DNA from: Macrolepiota albuminosa
Lineage: Eukaryota; Basidiomycota; Agaricomycetes; Agaricales; Agaricaceae
Direction of reading: 5' to 3'
DNA: 64,000 nucleotides
NCBI GenBank assembly: GCA_027475525.1
Contig: JAMWFC010000082.1
Coordinates: 806,001-870,000, forward strand
Shown here: positions 1 to 11,339 of the stretch, piece after piece
How the letters are laid out: each line of letters starts with the position of its first letter
How positions within the stretch are numbered: position 1 is the stretch's first letter
Position numbers and translations under genes: made by a program
The notes under the pieces: model-generated
What the model was told of the DNA's origin: nothing
The model's database searches: none
The model's input: only the letters and a program-made list of their open reading frames with translations

Positions 1-372
1 TATTACCTCATTTCTTCCTTCTAACGCGTCACTTTGCTAGGCACCCCGCTCGTCTACCGGTGGCCGGCTTTTTCGTGGTCCTGCTGAAGGCTGGAGGCCT
101 CCCAGGCCTCTCCTTTTGCCTGGTCCTTGATGCTCGCCTGTCTCCCATGTTGTTTATGTAAGTCAGCTCCTTCTTTTCCGTGGCGCCACTGGGTTGACAG
201 ATTTTAGATACTTGATTTCTTTTGTCGTAGTTATATGAACTGCATCGCTGTTGTCGCCCCCCCCCCTCATGATTGTTTTGCGCATGTAAGAATTCCCTAG
301 TATCTGCGACCCTGCAAGTAGCTTGAGGTACTTTATGGGTTCTGGCGCTGTTAACCTGGTCAGTATTACATC

Positions 373-1010
373 ATGCCAGTAGTTCCCCTTCTCCTTGATG
401 AGCCCAAACGTCTTTACCGTCCTGCTATCCTAGACCAATTGGAGCAGTTCCTCATGCTAATGCCTACCGGCGGCTTTCTCCACGAGAACAGCAACACTAT
501 GACCCTGGTACGCAGGTACCAAATTCTTCTCGCCGCTTCTGAAGAATGGATGGTCAACGTCGACCCATCCATAGTCACCGTACGCCTCCCCTTAGCGCAG
601 GTCATGAGTAATACTCATGCGTTGTGCAGGAGCCGGTTACAGGTACCGCTCTGAGTCTGGCCAGCCTACTCTGCGAAACGGGAACCTTGGTTAGTTCTTA
701 TCTTTTTCTAACCTGAGGTTGTTAACTCCATGCTGTCTCTAAGAGTCTCTCCTGGCTCCCCCTTCCCCTTCTCATCAATCTTGATGTGCGTTGGGCCATA
801 TTTGAACACATGGCCTTTCCTTATCCAATGTTTGAGTCCCACCCAGATGGGGACGGGTGGTACTCATCCCCCAACCCCTCGGCTGCTCCTCCAGGCGCTC
901 CTCATGCTTCTCGCCCCAGCGCTCCTCCCACGCCTCCTCCTAGGGTTCCCGTTCCTCCCATACCTTCTGCTAACGTGCCACCTCCAGGCGCTCCTTCCAC
1001 CCGTAGATGA
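373..1010 (+). CDS. Antisense ORFs in the 3' region of Gypsy A (partial accessory gene?)
   Basis: Two plus-strand open frames lie convergent with pol of element A. The first, 373-654, encodes 93 residues with a leucine- and proline-containing start and a hydrophilic middle (QILLAASEEW). The second, 786-1010, is strongly proline- and alanine-rich (APPTPPPRVPVPPIP) and ends about 190 bp from the pol stop. I do not recognise either product. They occupy the same place relative to pol as the spliced antisense gene of element B (19595-21636), so they may be exons of a homologous, fast-changing gene whose 5' part lies left of the window. No clear splice pair joins them. They could also be chance frames in GC-rich DNA. 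Confidence 0.3.
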
Positions 1011-1167
1011 CCTAAAGATCAAGTGAAAGGTCCACATCAACGGTCTGCATCTTTAGGGTAGTTCAATTAGTTGTAGTCGTAGTCTGATCACCTGTTCCTT
1101 GTGTACTAGTACCGCTTGTTTATTTATTCTTTTCTGGTTGTTGGGTTGCCTAAGTCTGATCAAAGGG

Positions 1168-1186
1168 GGCGCTAACGGTTAGCGCC
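1168..1186. repeat. Perfect 19-bp palindrome between convergent frames
   Basis: GGCGCTAAC-G-GTTAGCGCC is a perfect inverted repeat with 9-bp arms. It lies 18 bp beyond the pol stop of Gypsy A and between pol and the antisense frames. A related, partly decayed copy lies after pol of element B at 18969-18987 (15 of 19 positions agree). It could form a hairpin in transcripts from either strand and serve as a 3'-end or processing signal. The function is inferred. Confidence 0.45.
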
Positions 1187-1203
1187 TCGCGTTTCGTATA
1201 AGT

Positions 1204-4200
1204 TCATTGCTCCTCTTCTTCATCCGGAGTGCTCTCATCATTGTCCACCAACTCAGTCTCTTCCAGCTCTTGAAGTTTGGCAGTGTCAATGTCTAGCGCT
1301 GGCAAAGGTAGTGGAATATGTTCACGTGCTAAGTAGGGAATGAGCCGGAACGCCGCTACCGGCCAATGCAACACTGAGCCATCCAACTCGCAGAGTACGT
1401 AGGCGCCTCCCCTATTGCAGGAAACTACTATGAGGGGTCCTAGATATTGGGGTTGCATCTTTTTGTTGTGGGTGACTTTGATTTTTGAGTTGCGCATTAG
1501 TACTAAGACGCCAGTTGTAAAGTTGTAGTCTCGGATGGTAGCGCTATGCTCACTCTCAAATCGCAATGCGGCCTGTCATCTAGCTTGAAATACCACCTTG
1601 TGTAGGCACTTTAGATCCTCCATGCATCGTTGTAAGTCAATAGCGTGCCTAGCAATCAGATCGGTAGAGGACAGGATTGAGTTAAGCGGGGGTTGTAAGT
1701 ACGTTGCTTCCACAACATCTGCTGGGAGCAGGGAATGGGTGCCAGTCGCTGCGTAGTAAGGAGAACAGCCCATCCTCTTCTGTACAGTAACTCGTTCAGA
1801 CCAAAAGACTGAATAAGTTGCTTCACTCCAGCGACTTTCGTCACTGTCTACCGCTTTGAACAGCGCCTTTTGTATGTCAAAATGCGGCCTTTCCACTATA
1901 CCATTAGCGTGTTTGTTGTATCCTGAGACTCAAATATACTGTATGTTGTATTTCTTAGCGAGGTAGGTAAGCACCTTAACTATTGGCGCTCCGTTGTCTG
2001 TAACAATCTCGTGAAGTGCTCCCCACCTGCAAATAACATCTTCGAAGAGCCACTTAGCTATAGCATCAGTATTTTTCTGCTGGAGCATACGGAACTCCGG
2101 CCAATGTACCAAGGAACACCTTCCTTGGATAATGTACTTGTAGCGCCCCGACTTTGGCATGTGCATAGTGTCAATATATATCTTTCCAAACAATGGTGCT
2201 GGAGTCGCTACGGTTGGGGGAATAAGAACTTGGCACGTCTGCTGGATTTGGCATAGATGACAAGTGCGAATATACCATGCGATATTGGCGCTAACTTGAG
2301 GCCATCAAAAACATTCCAATAGATTCGCTCACATTGTATAGAGTCCTCTATGTCCCAAGTCGTCATGCATAGCGCGCAGAATCCTGATTCGGCCGTCTGG
2401 TTTGATTACCAATTTGTGAGCACCAGCCCTATTTCGTCGCCAAAGCCGATTCTCAACCATAAAGAAAGTCGTTGCGTATTGAATGAAGGTGGCATATTCC
2501 GTATCCGTAAGGTCTGATGGTCGGCGCAAATCATGTAGCCACTTCCTAACCTGATCAACTCGTTGGTCTTCTGACTTAGCCTTGGCGCTACGAGGTACCG
2601 CCAAATATGGGAGGTTGCGACTATCTTCCCGTAAGGGTCTGGGTTCCTCGACTATCTTTAGATCATTAGATGGCTTAGCGACGTTATAGATACTGGCCAT
2701 GTAAAAAGTCGATGGAGCCTGATACGGTTTGGGTTGATACGGGGTGATAGGGTGTAGCCAGGTCAAGATAGGTTGGTCTTCACGAAGGGCCAAAATAGGC
2801 AATTGAATAATATGTATGAAACCGTGCAACCAGTCAATCCAGTCGTCAAATACGTCATTATCGCTTTCGTCTAGTGCTTCGTCCTCTGGCTGCCTAGGTC
2901 GTCTAGATAGTCCATCAGGTCCGTGAAACGCACTCTTGACGTGCACGAGCTCAAAGTGGAACATTAGTATTGCTACTACCCAGCGATTCATGCTAGCCAA
3001 AGGTTGAATGTCTGGATTCTGGAGCATTTCTTTGATGTAGCGTGTGTCAACTTTGACAATCAGGTTTCAAACCCCAATAAGATACATGTGTAGTGCCTGA
3101 AATGCTCAAAACAATCCATACAATTCCAGTTTGGGCTGACTATAGCGCGCTTCTCTGTCATTTAGGGTAATTGATCCGAAGCGATTGTAGCATCTGATTT
3201 TTCGATTCGCACCATCACATTGACATAAAAAGAAACTGACCACAATGTAAGAGGTGTCAATGGCAAGTATAACGGGATTGGACGTAGTATAGTCAATGGG
3301 TACCAATGGCTTCGCTTCCTGCAGCACCTTCACTAAATCTTTTTGGGCATTAATTTGGTCAGGTCTGAATTCAAAGGGGACCCCAGAATGAGTTAAGCGA
3401 TTAAGTGCGTGCGCTTGATGTGAAAAATGGTGTATGAACATGCGCAGCACGCCCACCATGCCTAGAAATGCACGAACTTCCGAGAGGTTATGGCAGACTC
3501 CCCACTTTTTCAGAAGCGCTAATCGGCTCTCCTCCGAGATCCTGCCCTCTGGCGTGCAAACGTGCCCTAAAATTTTAAATTGCGGTGCGCAAAGAACCAA
3601 CTTGTGTCCTGAGAACGTTCTGCCACAATACTTCATGTGCTAGAGCACCCGGGTAACCAATTGGAAGAAGTCCCATAGCGCCATGCGGATATTGGGATTT
3701 TCCGGGTGCACTTTGGGCTTGCCATTTACAAGGCGCCAATCTTTTGGGCCCTTAACGCTTACATTGTCAATAAAGCTAAGCACATGGTGGGGTATTTTGG
3801 GTTGTAGAATAAACGTAATGTCGTCGTGGAATATGGGTACCAAATTAGTCCATCCCATGGAAAGTGTAACCAGTTGTAGCGCCCCAAATGGCATTTGAAA
3901 TGTCGTCAAGTCGCGAGAGGAAGGGTGAATTAAGCGCTCGTCATAGCCAATGTACAGATCCAGGGTAGCGCCACATATTCTTTCTGCAAACAATTCAGCA
4001 ACGTGATTGGGGAAGGGTGGTACCCCTGAATGATGAATCGTGACTTTGTTTAGCAGCTCCAAACTGTGAACTATACGTAGCTTTTCATTTTTCTTTAGTA
4101 CACAAAACCATCATGATTGGTAGGCCGAATTGGAAGGCTCGTAAACTCCTGCCGCTATTTTGAAACGAATAATTTGGCAAACTTTGGCTTCAATACCCGG

Positions 4201-5540
4201 CAGTATAGGTCGGTTATGCTTGGTCCAAGGTACGTGAGGTATTGTCAGTATAACCACTGGTGGAAAGAAGTCAGTTCTAAGTTTACCGCGTTCTGAATCC
4301 TCCCAAGCAAATGCTTTGTTTTGCTGTTGCATAATGTCGATTAATACGTCTAGTTCTGCTGTCAATAAAAAGCCTGTATCATGGGCGCTAAGAAATAGCG
4401 CCCGACGTTCTTCCGTAAATCATCCGGTAGGCTTGAAAGGTGGCAGATTTGGATTAAGTTTGGGAAGGGTCGCTAACGGGTTGCCAAGGATCTTTCTCTC
4501 GATGCAAAATTCTTCGGGTACGCTGCTTGCTACCGGTTTTGTTTTAAGTGCAACTGGCTTGTACTTCTTTTTAACCTGAACCCCTTTGCGCTTAGGGGTA
4601 CTGTTGTTAGCAAACGTATTATAAATGGAACTCTGGTTTCTAGCAAAACCGGATATCAAAGGTTCTTTAGTATCAGGAGTAGAAACGAAATAAGTGTCTG
4701 TCAGAAGATTTTCAGTAATATCGGATGCAGTAAGGTATAAGTAGGATAAAGCTTTGCTAGTAAGCGACGTAGAAGTGTTCAAGATTTCAGGGGCTAAAGG
4801 GGTATGTGATATAAAGGTTACTTGCCCAGTCCGATGATTATAGTCCAAGATAAGCACTTCATCTCCATGATCCTCATCACTCATTTCCTCGATGGCGCTG
4901 GAAAACACTTGCAAGGTTTGTCGCTAACATAAGGTCGCTTTCTCGGTCCAGGCTTCTGGAACCTTTCTCGAAGAAATGTCGGTACTGTTCTCCTGATTCC
5001 AGAATTAGAGTCGCTAATAGTTAGCGTCGTCTCATCTTTGGATGTTGTTTTGACTACTGATCGCGCTAGCACATCGAAAGGCCTTCCTAATAATAAATCG
5101 TATGCCGGCAATCTAAGTATGTGAATTTGCAGATAGAACGTAAGATTGCCAATAGCACATGGCACGTTCCGAGCCATCCCCAAGGATCGATCAATCGTGC
5201 TGTTAGCGCTCTGCATGTTGAGAATGATTGTTGGGTTGTAAATGATGCCCAGCTCGTTAGCGACGTCGGCAGCCATTGAAATAATCTGTGATCCGCTGTC
5301 CACAATAGACTCTATTTCGCTTTTCCCATCAACTGTCAGCATAATTGAGCAAATTGCGTGAGAGTCTTGGGCTACAGTTAAGATGGCGGGATTGTCGCTA
5401 GATCTTAGCGATTTGAGGTAGGTTTCGACCGGGTCAACGGACGTGGCTTCTTTAGGTGGTGCGACCTCTTCCTTGATTTCCGGGGCTACCATCTCAGTTA
5501 TGTATGCAAAACCAGGCAGCGCATTGTCGCATTTGCCCAC
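1204..5540 (-). pseudogene. pol: Gypsy A pol (protease-RT-RNase H-integrase), interrupted by stops
   Basis: The order on the minus strand is: retropepsin with DSG in IVDSGSQIISM near 5270; a spacer rich in acidic residues; reverse transcriptase at about 4365-3640; RNase H (AIDTSYIVV, QPKLELYGLF) at 3636-3110; the integrase zinc region (LGHRG, then CHLCQ) near 2340-2240; the integrase core with D in YIDTMHMPKSG and D in VTDNGAP at about 2193-1950; and a C-terminal domain ending in an acidic tail (TPDEEEEQ). The reverse transcriptase catalytic box reads FIDN where FIDD is expected, so one catalytic aspartate is lost (GAY to AAY). Stops separate the pieces near 1570, 1925, 3100, 3638, 4100 and 4415, several clearly CGA to TGA, CAG to TAG or TGG to TGA. 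The copy is very unlikely to be active. Confidence 0.88.
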
Positions 5541-5671
5541 TGTCGCTACATTGTTAGCTATGTTTTGTCAAGGGGTAACCGTGGTACGCATCTGGTTCCT
5601 GACGTCTGGCGCCACGCTGCATAACTCTCCTACTGATAGCATAACCTGACTTTGCATGATGCAATCAAAAA

Positions 5672-7475
5672 CTACCTTAGACTTTTCCAAATCATATATA
5701 GGCGCTGTGGGTCAATATATCCCCCTGTGGGTTTATCTGGTGCTCCAAAGTTGCGGTTAAGGGGTGGGGCGTAGTTGCCCCCGAGACCAGCGTAAGGATG
5801 CAGCGGTGGCTCCGTAACAGCTGGCGCTTTGGTTGGTTTGAGTGCTTCGTTGTTAGCGCTAGAGGTTGAGGCTGGTGCTGGAGCAGGGCCTGTCATTGCG
5901 CCCAATGGTCTATAATCCTTTAAAGGCTGCTTGCCCTTTTTGATCTCCACCCCGTTGAAGACCTGATTCTTTAGCAACTTCAGCTCCTTCTCTAGCGTCT
6001 CAATTCTCTCCTCGCGAGACAGCGTAGGTCAGTCACTGATAGCGTTTAGCTGGAGTACTTTGTGAATTAGTGCTTGTTGAGGAGTCGCCTTGGCTTCCAT
6101 TGTTGCCGTACTATTCAGGTTGCCCGTCGCTAAGTTTCTGGAGTTCCAATGGTGCCACTTGTCAATGCATCCCTGGAACGTCTTATGCTCGGGATAAAGG
6201 GGAATGCTAGCGCCTGAAGGTAAGACTAGTTTCCTGTCCATTCCACGGCACGCCTTTCCTTGTCGCAGATACTGTTCAAGGATAGCGCACCTACCCCTGG
6301 TCATGGTATGTCCTGCCTCGCCACAAAAATGGCAAAGTCCCATCTGTACGTTGTTTCTAGGCGCCGAAAGACTAGTCGAGATCAAGGTTTCCAGTTTATT
6401 CATGACATTAGTGACTGCATTGTTAACAGCATTTTCCAAATCCTCCTTCTTGACGTACCCGTTACGGTCATTGGCGGCGCTAGGCGCTGGCGACTCTAGC
6501 TTGGGTGCCATTCCTCCATGGTCCGCGCCAGGTTGCTGTAATGGTATACCCGTATCCGTGCCCTTTAATACCCACTTTCATGCCTCAAAGACCTTTTCTA
6601 TGTCATAGGGTTCCTCAGGATGATGGTCATGCATAATGATCTCCAAGCATCGTGCAATCTTAGTCCATAACGAAGTCAGGAATCCTTGTTGAAACAAACG
6701 GTGCTCCTTGTTCCCATATAACTTCCCATTTTGGACCAGCTATCTCGCTATCCGCTGGAAATCACGATAATAAGTTGATAACGCTCCTAGAGTATAGATC
6801 CCGGCCGCAAAGGTGTCCTGTACTAGCTTCTGGATTTCCATTACCGTATAATGCGTAGCTTCTTCAGCGCCAGAATATAAATGAATGATAGCCTTTTTCC
6901 ATTCATCATAGGTAAAAGGCCTTGGTGCTGCATCACTAGTGAGTCCTTGGAACTCCTTCAACCCTGTCCATGATTCGGCTGTATCGTATGAGACGTATCT
7001 GGTGGCGTATTCCTTCATCTGTGTATCGTTGGTCACCTGGCAATCACGTAGCAAATACTCCAACTCTTTGAAATACTGCGTTAGTTCACGGGGCTTTGTT
7101 TTATCCCATTTTGGCGACGAGAAGTGGTTTCTGGGTGGCATGCGCTGATTGTTTGGCTGATCCATACTGATAGGTGTGTTTGTCAAGGTAGGAAGGGGTG
7201 GTGGTGCTCGTGTTACTTAGTGTCGATGTTATAGGTACCGGCTTAGTTGGCTCCGAGTCGCTAGGTTCTGGCGATAATAACCTAGATAACTCTTCTAGAG
7301 GAGTAAGCGGCATATGGTTTTCACCTGCTAAGTACTCAAACGGTCGGGAAAAAGGGAAAAAGCTCTCAGCTAGGCTATCTGAGGCGGCCTCAAGCTCCTG
7401 ATCCAAAGTCTGTCTTGGTAGCATGCCTGGTAAGTGTGGTGAGTCGGTGGTACTTGGTTCAAACACGCTCTCCAA
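5672..7475 (-). pseudogene. gag: Gypsy A gag (capsid and zinc knuckle), frameshifted
   Basis: The structural protein frames of element A are split into four open stretches (7475-7101, 7186-6740, 6511-6029, 5977-5672). The capsid-like core contains FSSPKWDKTKPRELTQYF and SYDTAESWTGLKEF, both matched in element B. A CCHC-type zinc knuckle, CHFCGEAGHTMTRGRC, lies at about 6334-6287. Its spacing is C-x2-C-x4-H-x6-C, two residues longer than the classic C-x2-C-x4-H-x4-C, and element B keeps the same spacing. A proline- and alanine-rich segment leads into the protease frame. The shift between 7475-7101 and 7186-6740 may be mutation or a programmed shift. Element B has no clean copy of that stretch to decide. 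Confidence 0.75.
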
Positions 7476-7532
7476 CAGGAGGCGGCACTGTCGCTGGGCT
7501 CGAGTTTCCAGCGGAATTTTGTCTCAGAAGAA

Positions 7533-7551
7533 CTCCTCGCGGTGGGCTCCA
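7533..7551 (-). other. Primer-binding site of Gypsy A
   Basis: On the minus strand TGGAGCCCACCGCGAGGAG starts 3 nt after the LTR end. It is the complement of a tRNA 3' end finishing in CCA. Element B has TGGAGCCCACTGCAAGAGA at the same 3-nt distance, so the site is conserved between two families with different LTR sequences. I cannot assign the tRNA species. Confidence 0.75.
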
Positions 7552-7554
7552 AAA

Positions 7555-8609
7555 TGATGATGCCAACTGTGGTTGGGTGCACTGGATGTATACGCAGTAC
7601 AACACGTCTCCAGCGCTTGGTGTGCATAGTTGTGAGGAGTCCTGACAGGGTCCCAGTGTGCTCAAGTGGAGGTGATAAAACGATGCGCTAAATTGTAGCG
7701 CTTTAGGGGCTACCTGGCAGACGGTAAGCGTCATAGTTTAAACACAGATATTGAGGAAAAGACGAGTAGCGCAGCGTATTGTGCCCATAGGTGGCACCGT
7801 AAACGACGAGGACGAGATAGACAAAGCTAGCGCCCAGCTTAGTGATGAAGTCAAGGGAAGCTAGTGCGATTTGAACGCTAAGTGTAACTGTGTGCTCAAG
7901 GGGTTACAATTCGTTGTTATATACATGTAAAGTAGCTATTTTATATACTATGCACTATTGTGTTTGCCAAGATACCAGTCCATCTGCAGTGCTACCTCCT
8001 AGCGCCTCTCCTCGTGGTTTCCTCTAACGGTGATCTGTCAACGGTGATCTTTTGCACATGGATGATGGCGACCAACGGCGACCAGCGGCGACTCTATATT
8101 GGCTTAGAATTGCATGAGTCTGCTCACTTTTATTATAACTCTGATTGGCCAGGCTGTTCCGGGGTATGGTCGGAAAATCCTCGACAGATGCCATGAGCGC
8201 TAATGTCAGCGCTACACATTGTATCAGTTCCTGACAGGTCCAGATGTCGGATTTAAGTATATCCAGTGCCGCCGTCATTGATCCTTTTAGACTTCTGATT
8301 GAAGTGCCTCGTCAAATGGCAGCGTCTGCTGCTGGCTCCTTCTGGAAGTGATCGGGGTTTAGTTAGAGTCCTCTCCCGCCGTCGTGTTAGCGCTATACGT
8401 TATGAGCCTCCTTTGTCCTTGGGATAGGTGAATGGAGTGTGCTGAAGGCTTGGTAGCTAGTGGTTAGGATAAATGTCTAAATCCTGTAGTAGGTTGCCAG
8501 AGCTAGGGCTGCTCTATATTCCCAACTGGTTGCTAGAGTCCTCAGTACGTCAAGTGTTGGTTGGCCTATAATGTCCCTTGATGCGCTCAGTCCGAGTAGA
8601 AGCCTATCA
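7555..8609 (-). repeat. LTR type A, 5' LTR of Gypsy A
   Basis: This is a 1055-bp LTR with TG...CA ends. Read on the minus strand it begins TGATAGGC and ends GGCATCATCA. Two further copies, 14227-15272 and 23198-24247, align over the full length. A short tandem run of GCGACCAnCG units lies at about 8068-8092, and the three copies differ in unit number. The outer flank is GCAC, the expected 4-bp target duplication, whose partner lies outside the window. The boundary abuts the Helitron-type helicase remnant. Confidence 0.88.
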
Positions 8610-10072
8610 GCACATGTTCTGCACCGAGATTTGGTAAGAAACTCCATGTTCCTTAGGAAATGTTGTATTGACGGTTGTGAATTATCTAGTATGGCAATCT
8701 GACACGAATTCAATGTAACAGCTCTTCTGTTAACTGCATGATCACATGGACAGTGCATGTATGATGTGTATACATTTTGCCTGTATGTAAGCAACTCTTT
8801 GATCACAGCATAAATACTTGTTAGTTCACCATACAAAAAGTTTCTTGGATTGCAAATGTTTATACAATTTCTCAAATCCTCTCTTGCATCCTCCAGCATG
8901 ATTTTACTTTTGTGTGTTGATAAGAAGGTGCTTTCCATGCTTTGCATAATTGATGTCCCCAATGATCGGAAATTTGTTGACTATAGTGACATGTCATCTT
9001 GCCATATATTGTACAATATAGTTATCACTGCGTCGTACATGCAACTGTTGGCATTCCACTTAGTTCCAACCAGTCCTCCACATCTGTCCAGATTTAATTT
9101 TTGTTCACTGCTTATAAGATTTTTTGAAATTTTCAAGTTGGGTGAACCATCGTTATGATTCCGGTTTATTTTGCTGGGTATTGGTTGAGGATGCACTCTG
9201 GGCTGAGTGCCCTTAGCTGGAATAAATATGCTTTTAGGGGACTGCGGTAGCTTAATAGATTTATCTTCACTAGCAACCTGCCATTTGATATCCAGGAATG
9301 ATGCATCATCGTAAGGGTCCTTGTCACTTCAACATAAGGCCATATGAAGTTTAGGGGGCATGTAACCTTTTTGTTTGCATTGTCTAAACAAATAAATTAG
9401 ATCAGATTGTCTAGGTGAATCAACAAACCTTTGAGGGAGCTAGTTTATATATCTGAGTTTGGTTATTTCATTGAGCAGTCCCAAGTCATGAAATTTCCTG
9501 TGCAATGCACCACTCGCTTTGCCTTGTATTTTGTTAGCATCAAATCCTTGGATAATGAGTGTTCCTGCAGCTGTAGCACTGCAGGATAGTGCAGTATAGT
9601 AGGCTTGGTGCGATTGACACTTGGTTAAGTCTACTGGATTGTAAGGTCTAGTTTTTCCTTGACTCACATAATCTGTCATGGCGTAGTTTACTAATACCTC
9701 TACTTGTAATCGAGACAAAGACACACTGTCATTGCTAGAGAGTCTACATTTAAGATGCATGCTTGTATGTACAATTGGGACCGCATTACTGGGAAGTCCA
9801 TTAATTTTTACTCTTTGTGGAAGATTGTTGAGTAGTACAAATAACGTATCCAGCATAATTTGTCCAGCCGATCTGATGCAACTTTTTCAACCATACACAA
9901 AACCTTCCTGTCCATTGGTGATGCATAATTCTATAGCCACAATATTCTTGATTATAACAGGCAAGACTACACACAACGACAGCTTTCCTGTGACTTGAAT
10001 GCTGCAAGATGACAGAGGTTGGTCCCACAACACATGCTGTATAGTTGGAGGAAATCTTGTGGTTTCTTTAGA
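8610..10072 (-). pseudogene. Helitron-type PIF1 helicase, C-terminal part with protease-like extension
   Basis: On the minus strand, 10072-9440 encodes the end of a PIF1/RecD-like helicase of the kind carried by fungal Helitrons: ITNGQEGFVYG, LDTLFVLLNN, YVSQGKTRPYNPVDL and SHQAYYTALSCSAT. The last corresponds to helicase motif VI, where YxALSRS is usual. Here the arginine is cysteine (CGT to TGT). Further on, about 9200-8980 encodes GGLVGTKWNANSCMYDAVIT, like the Cys box of ubiquitin-specific proteases. About 8760-8620 encodes paired cysteines (CPCDHAVNRR, RCRTC). The frame has stops and shifts. Gypsy A interrupts it at 8610 and Gypsy B at 10073. The N-terminal continuation is at 22758-23197. 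The family assignment of the extension is inferred. Confidence 0.75.
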
Positions 10073-10076
10073 GTGC

Positions 10077-11046
10077 TAATAGGACCCCACACAGGCTAGG
10101 CACATCAACAGCAGGCTCAGCATCGGCTCCAGAAATCTTGCCACACTTGTTCCAAACTTGGCGCATGTGTTTTATCTATTTTAAGCCATTCCTGATGGCC
10201 ACATGCGACAAGCGATGTATCTGATCAGTGATAGCGCTGATGGCAGCAGAAACAACAAGTGACAGTGGGCAACACGCCATTGGTAAGCACTGACAGATGG
10301 CATCACTCAGGAAGCACATGGTCTCACTAGCTGGCAGCAGCGCTTATAAGTTAGAATGATGGCATTTCCCTGTGACTGACAGCCTGGCATTTCACCTTGG
10401 TGCCTAGCATCACTTAGTGCCTTCTTGTTACTTGGACAGACAGTATTTTCATTAACCTCTCAATATTTAGTTTAATGCACAGCAACTACTTACACTCTTT
10501 CCAGTTCGCTGCTCCTTGGCAACGCTTAGTTGTTTAGCAACGGTGAACTCATCTTCACTATAAATATTTACCATTGTCATCAGTTAGAAACAGAACAGAG
10601 TACCCCACTTTACACCCCTCAGTTCACCCTACGGTTCAGATTTCTCTTGAGCTGACTAAGTACATAGTTGCCAATTGTCTGAACACTCTTAGCCTGCTTG
10701 CCGCAGTTATGCTTATGGAACCTATGTGCCTTGCACTTATGGCAGGCATCATGCAGCTTAGTCATTGCTAAGCCTCTAGTTTCCTTCCTGTGTCCTCTTG
10801 CCGCATTTAACTGTGTTCATCTTCCTACGTTTTAGGTGCACTTTGTTGTTGATGCACCTTTCTTACCGCATTTCCTTGCTGACTATCATTACCAACTTCC
10901 ACCAAATCCTGCCATTTAACTCTTTTTCTGACTTGTTCTCTGGAAACTGCCCAGGACTCTCTCAATTTTAGCATGCCCAATGCATTGTTACACAGGTCAG
11001 TAGCCGTAAACCATATCTGCTACTGATCTACTTTTGGGCATCATCA
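10077..11046 (+). repeat. LTR type B, 5' LTR of Gypsy B
   Basis: This 970-bp LTR begins TAATAGGACC (TGATAGGACC in the 3' copy, so G to A here) and ends GGGCATCATCA. A TATAAATA box lies at 10559-10566. It is conserved in the other B-type copies and indicates transcription to the right. Further copies lie at 21804-22753, 47375-48265 and 48293-48794, with a distant relative at about 42590-43345. Confidence 0.9.
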
Positions 11047-11049
11047 AAT

Positions 11050-11068
11050 TGGAGCCCACTGCAAGAGA
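11050..11068 (+). other. Primer-binding site of Gypsy B
   Basis: TGGAGCCCACTGCAAGAGA starts 3 nt after the LTR. It matches the site of element A apart from C to T and G to A changes at former CpG positions. Confidence 0.75.
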
Positions 11069-11339
11069 CTTTAGGGCAGAATTCCACCAGAAACTCATCT
11101 CCAGTAGACAAATTTCCTGGTCTCTTCCCACACACTTTTGATTTTAGTGCTGACAATCTCTTAGCATTGCCGCTAGCCATACTACAACCCATTACCCCCT
11201 CTACTTCTTTAACTCCCCTTTCTCAGCTTATTATTTCCCTTACCCTGTTGCCAATTCCTAGAATTCTGTTGCCAATTCCCAGAACCCCTTCCCTGATTCT
11301 CAGAACTCCATCACTGCTACCATCTTCACTGCATGGCAG

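Larger units (their letters stand above)
1..8609 (-). mobile_element. Ty3/Gypsy element A, left part outside window
   Basis: This is an LTR retrotransposon read on the minus strand: 5' LTR at 7555-8609, primer-binding site, gag, protease, reverse transcriptase, RNase H and integrase, with pol ending at 1204. The 3' LTR is not in the window, so the element continues to the left. The 1.2 kb beyond pol holds open frames on the opposite strand. Frames are broken by stops, mostly CGA to TGA, CAG to TAG and TGG to TGA when compared with element B. CpG content is still high compared with the rest of the nest, so A looks younger or less mutated. It sits inside a Helitron-type helicase remnant, which begins at 8610. 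Confidence 0.88.
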
